From Aplysia californica (Eukaryota; Mollusca; Gastropoda; Aplysiida; Aplysiidae): DNA of 64,000 nucleotides. The translations under genes and the position numbers were made by a program. The notes under the pieces were generated by a model. The model did not search any database. It was given only the letters and a program-made list of their open reading frames with translations, and was not told the DNA's origin. Location: contig NW_004797279.1 of assembly GCF_000002075.1 (NCBI RefSeq), forward strand, positions 2,529,666 through 2,593,665, written 5' to 3'. This document shows positions 23,601-33,364 of this stretch, in pieces; within the stretch, counting starts at the first letter, position 1, and each line of letters begins with the position of its first letter.

Positions 23601-25374
23601 AGTTGGTTTTTTTTTCAAATAGGACTTCATTAAGCTGTAGCTCAAAAGACAATACTATTTTCAGTAATATTGAGCTTTTGTCATACAAAACAAATCTTTA
23701 AGATGATGCTGACTGAGAAGTGAAAAGAACGACCTGAAATTTTTAACTAGCTTGCTTCAGGTAGCCCTTATTTGGGTCATTTGTGTAGTTCTTTAAAAAC
23801 TTATAACTGTGAAATGTGAATTTGAAATTCTTTTTAAAATTAACTGCAAGTGAGTAAATAAAGTTTTAGTTGCGTATGATAATGTATTCTTTTTTATAAT
23901 TTGTGTACATTTTTTTTCCCTCTTTGAATTGCACTTGAAAATGAGCATATATTAAAAAATTTGTGTTGCAGAACAATGCAGTGAAAACTGAATCTGACTT
24001 CCTGAAAAAGCAAATGTTGCATCAGGTACTGTTAAAATTTTTTTTGGTTTCATGTAACATAATTTACAACTTTTATACTTTCTCCTTTAGTTAGTTTTGC
24101 ATCATTTATTGCCTATTATGAGTTTTTTTAGGAGGCCTCTATCCTGTAGTAGTTCAGTGGTTGGCATGCATAGTGTCTACTTGTGAACGTTTTGGTTTTG
24201 AAATGATTTTATGTGTGAAGGATGTGTTGTCTACACGGAGTAAAAATGTGAACTGCTGCAGTAAGTTACACCTATAATTTGATGCAGGCCTGAATATACA
24301 AAATAATAGTGTACTGTCTCCCAGAGATATGGATTTTAAGGCTATTTGTTCAGTTTGTCCTCATGACAGAGCAGTGTGACAGTTAAGACATATGAATGGA
24401 ATTTACTTTATACTTTAAAAAAAGTTCTACTCTCCTCACTGGTTGTGAGCTAGTGTCTACACAAGGCTGTTTATATATATATATGTGTAATAAGGTAAAA
24501 ACTAATAATGGGTCTCAGTAGGCAAGTCAGGTATTTATTCGTCTCCATAGGCCAGATCTATATCAGTTATTTATTTCTCCGTATCTTGATGTGTTGTCTC
24601 TTACTGTTTTCTTTGGGTTAATACAGTACTTGATTTACCCCAGCAAAATACTCAGTATTTCCTCTTTTGTCTTTGAACATTCCATCTCTCAGGATAAAAA
24701 AAGTGGTAGTGATAGTTTTTCCTTAGAACACTTGGCAATTGAAAGTGTGATTTTATGCCTGTCTCTGTTTGACAGATTGTCATGACTTGGAAGAACTAAA
24801 GGCTACTTTTTATACATCACTAATTTTAAGTTGTTCTCTTTTTTCTTCTGACTGTTTTCAGACCATCAGACCGGACTACAGCAGAATGAATCAGCTTCCT
24901 GTTTTCCAAGCCCGTGGTCATCAGCCTGCAATTCTAGCCAACAGAGCCTTGTTTGATGTGAGAGGACGAGCTCCCGTCTCTTCAACAGGCTCATCGTCGC
25001 TATCGCCATCCTCTTCTATGTCAACACCTCCAGAAACACGAGAGGAAAACAATGCTGCTGGAGGCCCCTACTCCCGTGGTAGTTCTCGTGACAGTGGAGT
25101 GGGCCCAGATGATCCGTCAGAACTTGCGACTGGAGCTCATCAGTTGAGGAATGCAGAACTGGAGTTCTTGAGTCTCCCTAGGAATGTTGGGGGAGATTCT
25201 ACTGACGAAGTGCTAGAAGCAAGGACTGGGCTCACATCTATGCCTCCACCTCGCAGAAGGCCTCAGAAAAATGGAGAAAAGGGAGAGTATATGACATGTC
25301 CAAAATGCAATAAAGAGTTTTCAGAGAGTCAGAATAAGGATCTGTTAAATCATATGGAGGTGTGCACAGACTAG
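14430..25374 (+). CDS. TNIP/ABIN-like UBAN adaptor with C-terminal zinc finger (9 exons)
   Basis: Joined exons are 14430-14635, 15581-15790, 16494-16629, 17219-17554, 18813-18866, 22141-22284, 23188-23451, 23972-24025 and 24862-25374. All introns are GT/AG, phases agree throughout, and the product is 638 residues (human TNIP1 is about 636). Most of residues 69-468 is predicted coiled coil. Residues 318-345 (LMNHRWQSH...) resemble the VNKQWDQHF segment of ABIN proteins. Residues 410-450 contain DFNNERKDRE, the UBAN signature that binds linear or K63 ubiquitin. Residues 612-638 form a C-x2-C-x14-H-x3-C finger like those of NEMO and optineurin. Family knowledge places such proteins in the cytosol, restraining NF-kB and cell-death signalling with A20. 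An in-frame TAG at 14400-14402 supports the chosen start. Optineurin or NEMO paralogy is the main alternative; the central ABIN-like block favours TNIP. Confidence 0.85.
14745..14855 (+). repeat. SINE family 1 fragment (body only)
   Basis: Shares TTTCTGCTG, GCTGTA, CAGC, GGCAGGCATGCGG and CTACCTCC landmarks in order with the SINE at 1486-1570. The tRNA-like head is missing. Confidence 0.5.
14891..15114. mobile_element. 224-bp MITE in TNIP-like intron 1
   Basis: Ends form an inverted repeat of about 28 bp built on TTTTTCGGTAGTTCCCACCCC. The interior carries GGGGGTTTCAGGGCCCCCCCTGA, a small hairpin also seen diverged at 44620-44655. A related terminal sequence lies at 44325-44353. No clear target duplication. 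Confidence 0.7.
15581..15790 (+). CDS. TNIP-like exon 2, first coiled coil
   Basis: The acceptor follows CATTCCACAG and the donor GTGAGT lies at 15791. It encodes residues 69-138, a strongly heptad-patterned helix (QHVSNLKVVLKEMYDQL...). Intron 1 (14636-15580) holds a SINE fragment and a 224-bp MITE. Confidence 0.85.
16195..16365 (-). repeat. tRNA-derived SINE (family 3), antisense
   Basis: The reverse strand reads an A-box-like TAATCTAAGAGGTTAGGC, CCGGACTCGTAATC, then GTGGCTTCGAG, and ends in a body with GGTACCCAGG. It looks tRNA-like but is not foldable as a full tRNA by eye, so it is called a SINE in intron 2. Confidence 0.5.
16494..16629 (+). CDS. TNIP-like exon 3
   Basis: The acceptor is ATCTAACAG and the donor GTAAGA lies at 16630. 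It encodes residues 139-184 (SVNIEETELF... to KKVTE), a short acidic stretch followed by a helix. The preceding intron holds a reverse-oriented tRNA-like SINE at about 16195-16365. Confidence 0.8.
17219..17554 (+). CDS. TNIP-like exon 4, central coiled coil
   Basis: The acceptor is TTTTACCAG and the donor GTGATG lies at 17555. It is 112 codons in phase 0 (residues 185-296), with a leucine-heptad region (SLEKLEAENNQLKAQL) followed by a KETQTFDLP break and a second helix. Confidence 0.85.
18813..18866 (+). CDS. TNIP-like exon 5 (18 codons)
   Basis: A small in-phase exon (residues 297-314, ELGITEEKYAELQRNYEK) between a CCACAG acceptor and a GTAAGT donor. It continues the helix into the ABIN-like block. 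The following 3.27-kb intron carries a TTAA element, a SINE and a CGCACG-rich element. Confidence 0.75.
18955..19997 (+). mobile_element. TTAA-flanked non-autonomous element, family A copy 2
   Basis: The 1,043-bp element is bounded by TTAA at 18951-18954 and 19998-20001. The left end is CTCATTCGCTACG; the right end, inverted, is CTCAGTCATTACG. It lies in TNIP-like intron 5. TTAA targets are typical of the piggyBac superfamily; no transposase is encoded. Confidence 0.88.
20482..20660 (+). repeat. tRNA-derived SINE, sense
   Basis: The A-box-like GGCGGGGTGGTTAGTGCGC at about 20490 and GGTTAGAGCC/GGTTCGGTC B-box region near 20530 are followed by a T run and a non-tRNA body. It lies in TNIP-like intron 5. 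A functional tRNA is unlikely because the acceptor pairing is absent. Confidence 0.55.
20736..21755. mobile_element. DNA-transposon-like element with CGCACG subterminal repeats
   Basis: The ends carry inverted AGTATTTAT and CCTAAACGCAC. Multiple copies of AAACGCACGC sit just inside both ends (20750-20875 and 21670-21730, with changed orientation at the extreme right). Such subterminal motifs usually serve as transposase sites. No coding; superfamily unknown. A poly-C tract lies inside at 21488. Confidence 0.5.
22141..22284 (+). CDS. TNIP-like exon 6, ABIN-like block
   Basis: The acceptor is GATCGCACAG and the donor GTAAAA lies at 22285. It encodes residues 315-362. LMNHRWQSHSDNKEKEV matches the spacing of the VNKQWDQHFRSMKQQYE segment recalled from ABIN-1. 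This is the best sequence clue separating TNIP from optineurin and NEMO. Confidence 0.8.
23188..23451 (+). CDS. TNIP-like exon 7, UBAN ubiquitin-binding segment
   Basis: The acceptor is TTTTTTGCAG and the donor GTGAGT lies at 23452. It encodes residues 363-450. IVEILKQQIQV is followed by EDFNNERKDREKA, with Asp422, Phe423, Glu426, Arg427 and Arg430 at the positions that define UBAN in NEMO, optineurin and ABINs. Confidence 0.88.
23972..24025 (+). CDS. TNIP-like exon 8 (18 codons)
   Basis: A small in-phase exon (residues 451-468, NNAVKTESDFLKKQMLHQ) with acceptor GTGTTGCAG and donor GTACTG. It ends the UBAN helix. It could be skipped without breaking the frame. Confidence 0.7.
24130..24215 (+). 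repeat. Possible SINE head fragment
   Basis: GTAGTTCAGTGGTTGGCATGC at about 24147 resembles the tRNA A box used by SINEs. The B box is degraded. Confidence 0.3.
24862..25374 (+). CDS. TNIP-like exon 9, disordered tail and zinc finger
   Basis: The acceptor is CTGTTTTCAG and the stop is TAG at 25372-25374. It encodes residues 469-638: a Ser/Pro-rich tail, a DSGVGPDD acidic patch at 545-552, an EFLSL LIR-like motif at 569-573, a PPPRRRP basic-proline stretch, and a terminal finger with Cys614, Cys617, His632 and Cys636. Confidence 0.87.
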   Translation, partial: TIRPDYSRMNQLPVFQARGHQPAILANRALFDVRGRAPVSSTGSSSLSPSSSMSTPPETREENNAAGGPYSRGSSRDSGVGPDDPSELATGAHQLRNAELEFLSLPRNVGGDSTDEVLEARTGLTSMPPPRRRPQKNGEKGEYMTCPKCNKEFSESQNKDLLNHMEVCTD

Positions 25375-25584
25375 AATACTGCATTACTGCCCTTAAGATA
25401 TTTTGGTAGAGGCATAGTTCGTGTACAAGAAAGTTTATGTACAAGATAGGTACAATGTACTTTCAAAAGATGGATAGAAATTTATGTTAGGGGAAAAGGG
25501 TGGTGGTGTTGAGAATAAGTATTCTAATGGGGTTTGTTTTCGCTTAGCAGCTCTTTGGACTCTTAAGATTAAAACATAGCCGAA

Positions 25585-25590
25585 AATAAA
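25585..25590 (+). terminator. Candidate polyadenylation signal of TNIP-like gene
   Basis: AATAAA lies 211 bases after the stop codon and is followed by GT/T-rich DNA. Further AATAAA hexamers at 30753 and 30760 could end a much longer 3' UTR. Confidence 0.45.
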
Positions 25591-27566
25591 GAGCAGCACA
25601 TGGGTGGAATGTTAATGTATACAGATGCTGAACTGTGGGTATTGTTAAGTGTAGTTATGTGTGTATCCATTTCGTCTTTGATTTGTGTGCAGGAATTTGA
25701 GAGTAAAGGAGTGGTCCAAAAAAAAAAAAGAAGAGAAAAAGAGGAATGGAAATGGGCTGAATGAAAGAGGTGTGTGTGTGTGTGTGTGTAGAGGTCAGGG
25801 TAATAATAGAGTATAAAGACTTCAAGGGGGAGAGAGAGGAAGAAAGAGAGAGAACGAGCTTATGAGAGAGAGAATCTAGGAACAGTGAAAGTTATGTTGT
25901 TCTGAACTATTTAATCCTTAGCTTACCACAGTGCAGTGGGTCTCACATATAACAGTCTCGGTTGTTACAGGATTTCAGATATACAAGGCTTGAAATAAAT
26001 GTGCGAGTCCAATCTCTTATGTTGTATAGCAAAAAAGTTGTTTTATAGCAGGCATTCGAACAGGCATGCTGGGTTATAACAGTCCTCCTATCATTGACAA
26101 AATCATTGTCCTAAAACATACAGACTAAAAAAATCAGAAAACAGGGAATGAAGTAAAACAACATCCAACATGGTGAATTGTACCCAGGTGATCCACAGGA
26201 GACCAAAGTTGATTGTGTACATGTTGTATGTCTTTACCATGTGTCCAGGTGATGGAGGGAGAAAGCTGGATGCTCTTTTCTGTTGATGCAAATCTAGTGA
26301 ATTATTTAGAGTGACCTTGGACTGGCACTACATCATCACATTGTCTTCTCGTGGGGTGGCGGAGACTTGTTACAGGAATTAAAAATTGAATGGAAATGAA
26401 GGCTCTGGGTGCTAGTTATACCACAGATCTATGTGTGATCCTTTTCTCAGCTGTGGTAACTATTCCATTCTGAATTATTGTAAACACTAAAATGCACAGA
26501 GCTTGCTGTAGACTATGTGAAGCAAGGGTATGCTCTATTTAAAGGTTATTACAGTCGGGCTTGGATGACTCAGATACGTTGGGGATTGGCAAATGTGTTC
26601 AACACATCCACAATTCGGGTAAACATACAGCGAAAAATCAAAGATATATGTGAGGTATCTTGGTGAAATTAGGCGCTTGTCAAAATAATGAAATAAAAAA
26701 ATTTGGCATTTATATGGCTGTTTGGCAATTTAAAACAAATTTTCCTTTTTTGGCTCTACACCTTTTATGTAATTTAAAAACGTATATTTAATGGTGGATT
26801 TTACTGAAAGATGCCGATCAAAGGCACAACAAATGTCAATTTGCAGTTTCCAAGGACTCTCCAGCTTTGGATGTCACAAAACTTTGGCGGCCATTTTCGT
26901 ACTAATTTTACCTCTGAAACCGGACTATCCACTCCTCATTCAACTTCTACTCAAGATTGATGGGTAATATTTTCATTAAAAGCAATGCAAATAAGCAAGC
27001 TTTAAGATGATATCAATAACTCCATGTGCCTAAAAATTGACGCGCGCCTGATTCCACTGCGTCGTGACCCATATCAGTATCAGTCTGGGAATGGCAAATT
27101 GTACAAGCTGTCCATGATTTTGAGTTTTCAGTGTTCATATAATCTATGCCTGAATGTAATATTATCAGTGAAAGTATTACCCGTGCATCTCAAATTACGG
27201 TTTGTCTAGTCAATTTCGACAAGTTTTAGATACTACAAAAAATAAAATAAAAATGAGGGGAAAAAATACCACAGGAAAGGAAAGAACAATAACTGTCGAT
27301 TGGTAGTGGGTAATTGATGTAATGAAAATGATCTCATTCGTTAATCATTAGTTGCAATGTATGTAAACTTAGTCCTTGTCTATAATAGGATTCAGCTATA
27401 ACGGGGATATCGTGTCGGTCCCAGCAGTCCTGTTCAGTTATAGCCATGGCCCCCTCTACTTGTATTGTACTTGTACTCAAAAGTCTTATATTTGATATCT
27501 GGTTGTTACTTGTACATCGATTCAATATAACTTTCTACTCTGATCCCAATTGTGCATAAACTATTA

Positions 27567-27643
27567 GGTATCTTATTATTGTTATTAATTGAGGTATCTT
27601 ATTATTGTTATTAATTGAGGTATCTTATTATTGTTATTAATTG
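27567..27643. repeat. 26-bp tandem repeat, three units
   Basis: Three consecutive units of GGTATCTTATTATTGTTATT plus AATTGA start at 27567, 27593 and 27619. Confidence 0.95.
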
Positions 27644-27654
27644 TAATTTCTTTT

Positions 27655-27779
27655 TCTGTTGGTTTGTGCTTATTAGTTTTTGTTTAAGGTGCTTAGAAAC
27701 TTATTTTAATGGTCAAAATGGTTGTCTGTTGGTTTGTGCTTATTCATTTGTATTTAAGGTGCTTAGGAACTTATTTTAA
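27655..27779. repeat. Two-unit tandem duplication, 70-bp period
   Basis: TCTGTTGGTTTGTGCTTATT recurs at 27655 and 27725. The second unit is interrupted by the 124-bp TTAA element at 27780 and resumes at 27908. Confidence 0.85.
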
Positions 27780-27903
27780 GACTTTGCCGCCTCATTTGGC
27801 CAATTGGCGATGTTTTCCACCCAATTTCTTTGGATTTTCCCACAAATGCCTTTGCCTTTGATGGCAAGAGTTTTTACTATATGAGCATTGTGGCGGCAAA
27901 GTG
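27780..27903. mobile_element. 124-bp TTAA MITE
   Basis: Flanked by TTAA at 27776-27779 and 27904-27907, with inverted ends GACTTTGCCGCC and, on the right, CACTTTGCCGCC. The neighbouring duplicate unit reads TTTTAATGGTC with a single TTAA, giving a local empty site. Confidence 0.9.
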
Positions 27904-29519
27904 TTAATGGTCAAAATGGTTGTCACAGCTTTTTAAAAATTGAGAAATGAACAGCAAAAGTGGTAGGTTAGTGTTTCATGGACCTCGATATACTGGCTTG
28001 CTTTGCAAATCATAATTTGGAAACTTTGTCCTTTATATGCAGATCACTAACTCTGTGGTTCAAGAAAATCCTTCGCTGTGATGAGAAAAAATATACTTGA
28101 GAAATCTTTTTTTTTCTGTACAAGAAAGATGTTTTTGGTCTTGACAGGAAGCGTTCTAGTGTGTTAACTGAAAATATGTCAGCTTTTGTAGAAAGTGAGT
28201 GTTTGTGGACAAAAATGACTTTACATTATTTAGTGTTTCAGATGATGATACCATTGAAATATCTATCACCAAACCACAGCATAGTACAGTTGAATAAACA
28301 GCAAAATGCTGGATGAGTGAGTGAGAGTGCTTGTCATTGCCTATTTTTATTTTGTTTTTATCCCCCTCAGTGTGTGTGTGTCTATTGAATTGTGAGTACA
28401 TCACTACTACTATTCATTCAGAGCATGTTAATTTCTTCATGTTGCAGTAGATGGAAAAGAGAAAAAGGAGGGGACTGTGGATGCAGATGTAGGTTTGTAA
28501 AATGCGAATATTTTCTTATGCAGCTTTATACGTACTACAGGTTTGAGGTTTTTTCTAGCCTGTGTATGTCAGTGTTTGGAGGGTACAAAATGCAAGCTAT
28601 TGATTTTCAAAATTGTTCTTGCAAGACCATTGACATTATATTTGTGTCTTGATTTTTGTGTTATATGTTTTAGAAAACTTTTTGAATGTTAGTACCTATA
28701 CAGTTAGTGAGATAAATTGCAAAGAGAAAGTGGACTTGTGTCCTGCCTAATAAATGTCAACAGCAGTGTGATATAATTGGGAGAACCAAAAAAACTTAAA
28801 ATAAGCTACTGAAATTTCAGTAATCTTATAGCTTTGAGTGAGTGCTTAGTCCTACAATCTATTCACTAAACATATGGCTAGATCCGCGTGACAAGATACT
28901 GTGCATTTCAGTTCGGTCATCTCTATAGTTTCAGCTGAGAAGGATGTTAAATTGTCTCTACATTTCCTATTTTTGGCAAATTGCCAGTAAGAAGGGCATA
29001 CGAAGCAGGAATGTTGGCAATAGCTGAGGCAGTGCTTCTGTGGTCATCTAATACCAGTTTTGATAGTGCAGTTCAGTGTCAGTGGGAGAGTGCCGACACA
29101 CTGGATCCTGTTTCAGTTTCGCTTTCGAGTGCTGACCTTGGTGAACCCGCCGTACGTCACCTGAGAGAATGAGATGGCTTTTGTTTCAATATCAGCACTA
29201 CACTGCGTCATGTTTCCCGTATGTTTTCAATACTGAGATGAGTTCGGCTTTCCATTAAGTCGAAAGCACCAAGGGCAACACTAAAATTTTCAGTTTCCCT
29301 TCTGGCAAAAAGGAGTACCCTCGCATTGCACTGGATAATTTTTATTCAATTAACATGGAAGCACTCATTGCTGCTTTTGAAACAACAGAGGAAAGCTATT
29401 CTAATAGAATATATAAACAAGCAATGGAAGGAGGTTGGCAATGAGCTGTAGATCTATCCCTTTTCTCACAGAGCCCCACATATATTCATAATCAGAAAAT
29501 TGAAAATCTTTTTTGGAGA

Positions 29520-29527
<8 letters not shown>

Positions 29528-29602
<75 letters not shown>
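29528..29602. repeat. CT microsatellite
   Basis: About 36 CT units preceded by a C run. The serine-leucine ORF through it is an artefact. Confidence 0.97.
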
Positions 29603-29606
<4 letters not shown>

Positions 29607-30844
29607 CACTATGCCCTATTTGTGTCATATACATGAATTTATAATGTCGTGCCTGAAACAAACTGAATACAAAACGTGTGGCATCCAGAATGTAAAATGT
29701 GGTCACTCAGCTGAATGAGATTACTTATATTATTTAGTAAGTGGATGTGGATTAATATTTTGACTTGACTCTAAGTGATGCGATGAATGTAATCTCAACC
29801 TTATGCAGAGAATTGCAGATAATTATTTGTATTTAGTACAAAATGTTATAAGAAATTCAACACCACTGCCGCTAGTGATGAATGTGTAGTGTGATTTAGT
29901 ATATTTATTGTATTATCTGACTCATTTCTGAATAGAAATGGCCAACATTTCTCATGTGATTCATTTTGAGGTGACGGCATTTTTGGAATGGTTATTCCTG
30001 AAACTATGAAACCTGCAGAGAGATCTAGCATTAAGCTCATAGAAACTTGAAGTGTTATGTAATATTTTCCTTGCAATACATGGTTATTTGTCAATTTGTG
30101 AAGTTAAATTGAAGTATGCTAATGTCATGTGTTAATTAATTATTTCTAAAATTTTGCACTTCATATAATCAAGAACCGTCACAGTTTTATTTCCTCATGG
30201 ATATAACATTCTCCCATGCTAACAGATGTGAACTTTTTCTTAATCTTTCAAAACGACCATCCTCTGTGAATTTTAAGGCCAATATGTTTTAAAGTAGTTC
30301 TTGAATTATGAAACATACTTTGTGGAATTTTTTTTGGTTGGTGGAAGAAGCATACAATTTCTTTCTTGCAAACTGATCAAAAAGTTATTGAGACTCTATT
30401 TCAAGCCTATTTAATTATGCTGCTAAAGTAAATCATATTTCGGCCCGTATTAAATTTTTGCACTAGCAGATGAATTTTGTTAACTAGATATCTGGTATGT
30501 AAAAGGAAAAATGTGGACTTATTTCTTATTGTGATTAGCATGTTTTTCTCCTCATTTGGCTAAGAGTCCTATACAAACCAGTGAGAGTAAGTAAGGCAAG
30601 AAGAGGTTAAGTTCTATGAAGAGGAACTTAAAGTTTGTCTTGCACCCAATTTGTGATCAATGTAGGCCCTACTCTTCATAAAACCTTGTGTCTCATAAAT
30701 GTGTCTTTTTAATTTTGTAAAATGTTCGTATCACTTTTTGTTTGTTTGAAAAAATAAAAAATAAATTTGTATCAACTTTCCATGTCTTTCAGGTAGCTGT
30801 TTCTATGAATTTGTACACATTTTCACATTAACCTGTTCTTATGC

Positions 30845-31165
30845 ACAGTAGAATTGTAAATGGCCTGATTCATCATTGTCATGCTCATAACTGCCTGAAC
30901 TGCAACAGGGAAGGGCTACTTTTTCTTTCCTAGTCCTTACTTACTATCGTCATTTTTCCTCTACTTCTTTTGCATGTTTGCCACACTCTTGTTACCGGCT
31001 ATTTCTGGGATGCCTTGACAGTCGAAGCAGACTTTGTGCTGTTGAAGCTAGAGAGGTGAGCAGAGTAAGCCTGATTCCCTGTAAGGACTTCTCTATTGAC
31101 ATCCACCCCTTGGCGTTCATATGACCTTATGCAGTTGCTAGCGCCGTAAAACCTCTACTGTAACT
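30845..31165 (+). repeat. Dispersed retroelement (long form) copy 1
   Basis: About 320 bp collinear with 54924-55240, from AGTAGAATTGTAAATGG to the tail CATATGACCTTATGCAGTTG, GCGCCGTAAAACC. The shared tail and sense orientation suggest a SINE or a LINE 3' end; the family name is not known. Confidence 0.65.
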
Positions 31166-33060
31166 TAACTAAAATGTTTTTGTCGCATATAATTGTTTCA
31201 AATCCTGACAGTGTATAGTTGTGTTGAGATTTTCTTGAATGCTGACAAGCTTTCCATAGGTCTTTTCTCAAGAGCTTAATCTGTTAACCACTACATATGT
31301 GTAGAGAAATTTTAAAATGGAAACAAGGGAGTGGCACCTGTCATGCTGTTTATGGCAATAGATACAATTTTAATTCATGCAAATTGATCAACAGATGTTA
31401 CTCTTTTCTGAACATGTACAGAATTAGAAACAATTCACTGCTCTGGGATTGGACCATTCTAGATTATTATAATCATTGACAGTTAAGATAGTGCTGCAGT
31501 TTGTGAGAGATTGCTGTACCTCCTAATTCCTGTGAGCATGGTGGTCCTGAAGTGGTTGTATTTACCGCAAGAAGTGAAGATCCAGAATTAAAGTTCTCTT
31601 TAGCATTTGAATGTGAGATTTTCCTCATTTTTAAAGACAAGGCCACTACACCCGAGTCAGTTTTCTGAAAACAGCTTTTGTCACATGGGCCATTTGCACT
31701 GTTTGTTTTTGAGTGTTTCAATTTTTATTAACATTTTCATTAAATATAAAATAATCATGGAAATTGAGCACCTTTTACCAAGCCTCGTACATACATTTCT
31801 TATACTTGCAATATATGTAAACCAGAATTTCCCTGAAAAAATTGTTAGATCTAATGCTTTCCAAGAGATGAAAAATAGTAGTGAGGGCAAAATCTTCTGT
31901 CAGACCAAACTATGTAGTCCTATTGAATGTATAAAGGCCCTAATTAGATCATAGAAGAAGTGAAGGAATGCAGACTCTGCAAAATGCAGTTTGCGCAGAT
32001 CATAATATTGTGGGATTTTACTTGTAGGCCCGCAAACAGTATACTCTTGTCTCATCAATAATTCAAAGTGAATCAATATTTGTACATTTGTAAAATCTAT
32101 TTGTCTTTTGATATATAGTTCTCTGTCTGAAACACTAATAGATCTATCTAGTATTATATGATCACCTTGGGCCTTTTTCCCTCAACGTTTTTGAGTTTAT
32201 TCTTTTCTTTTTTAAAGAGGTGATAACCTATACGCCCTATCATAATTTAAGCCAGTACCTCCAGCTATTTAAAAAAAGGAAAGAGGTTGACTACCATAGG
32301 CTACCCGCCACATGTAGCCTTCAAGAGTCTTGATTAAAGATAAGACTTCCAAATTGGTGAGATAATATAATATGTTGTTATTGTACTTAAATACTCAAAT
32401 AATTTTATTTTAGTGAGACGATTCAATACTAAAAATATACGAAGTGATGCAGGCAAGGGGGAAAGGGGTGTATTTACAACATCTTTGCTGTGCACTACTG
32501 CACTGAATGTTCTTTAGAAACTCGGGAGATACAGAGGCCACCGGTCGATCTTGTACTTCAGTCTTTCTATTTTAGACGGGGAGAACTTCTAGCCATTTTG
32601 GTGCAGGGGGGCCCTTAATGCTTGCCAGCTTCAAGGTTCAGAAAGTATGACAAAGGCTCTGCATGGCCCTGGTCGCAACGGCCTGCTGTTTCTTTCACAT
32701 CCCAATTCTGTTGTGTCGGAGCAACGCCCAGGGCGACACATTTAACGAAAGGAGCTTTTGCCGACTGGGAGACCCCCTGTTCTGTTCCTCGCTTCTATCC
32801 GGTTGTACAAGCTGGCTATCGTCTCAGTTGATTACCCGTATCTCCGTCGAAGGCGTCTGCCATCAGTTGTAATGTTTCTCGCGAAGTGATGCATGGAGAC
32901 TCTCGCGCCATCGTAAGCCGACCTCCGCCCTGAAAATTCTGTCTTGTCTAATAATAATAAGAGTACTAATAACAATAAGAAGAAGAAAGGGGGAGGGGGG
33001 GTGCAATTTTAGAAGTTTAACGCCCCCATCGATACTATTTAGGTCATTTAGGGGGCGGGC
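31166..33060. other. Gene-free stretch
   Basis: Several short ORFs but none with recognisable similarity. 32560-32930 is richer in CpG and G+C than its surroundings and could be regulatory, with no direct support. Confidence 0.35.
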
Positions 33061-33069
33061 TGCTTAACC

Positions 33070-33250
33070 ATACTGCATATTAGGGCCGACCCGGGTGGAA
33101 GGATTCGATACAGAGTCCCAGCAATAAGATACACGTTAAAGATGTCTTCCCACATGATAATCGAACTCCTGTGTGCGACAGCGAAGGGCCGAACTGGCAC
33201 ACTATAGACGTCAATGTGAAGAAGAAGAAGAAGAAGAAGAAAGATAAACA
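33070..33250 (-). repeat. Possible tRNA-derived SINE, antisense
   Basis: The reverse strand has an AGGAGTTCGATTATC B-box-like motif and a 3' body with CATCTTTAACGTG. It abuts a GAA microsatellite at 33219-33241. Confidence 0.4.
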
Positions 33251-33364
33251 CTATCTACTTCAGAAACATTAAGTCGTGCCTTCAGTCTTACCAAAATTAA
33301 GTTGCTGATAGGCCATCAACCTTTTTTTTATACATAATTATACTTTTTAAAAATAATTCTTTAA

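Larger units (their letters stand above)
25591..30840. other. Gene-free stretch after TNIP-like gene, possible long 3' UTR
   Basis: No exon-like ORF or protein similarity was recognised. It holds a GT run near 25770, GA-rich DNA at 25830-25875, tandem repeats and a MITE at 27567-27910, a CT microsatellite at 29528-29600, and tandem AATAAA hexamers near 30755. Confidence 0.5.

Noticed and set aside
26551-26600. Another mariner-like end (TTACAGTCGGGCTTGG)
   Set aside because: No inverted partner was found downstream.
32622-32680. Frame reading SRFRKYDKG as the missing LST2 start (RFRKWLYKPK)
   Set aside because: It has no ATG in that frame, the match ends after four residues, and there is no donor in the right phase.
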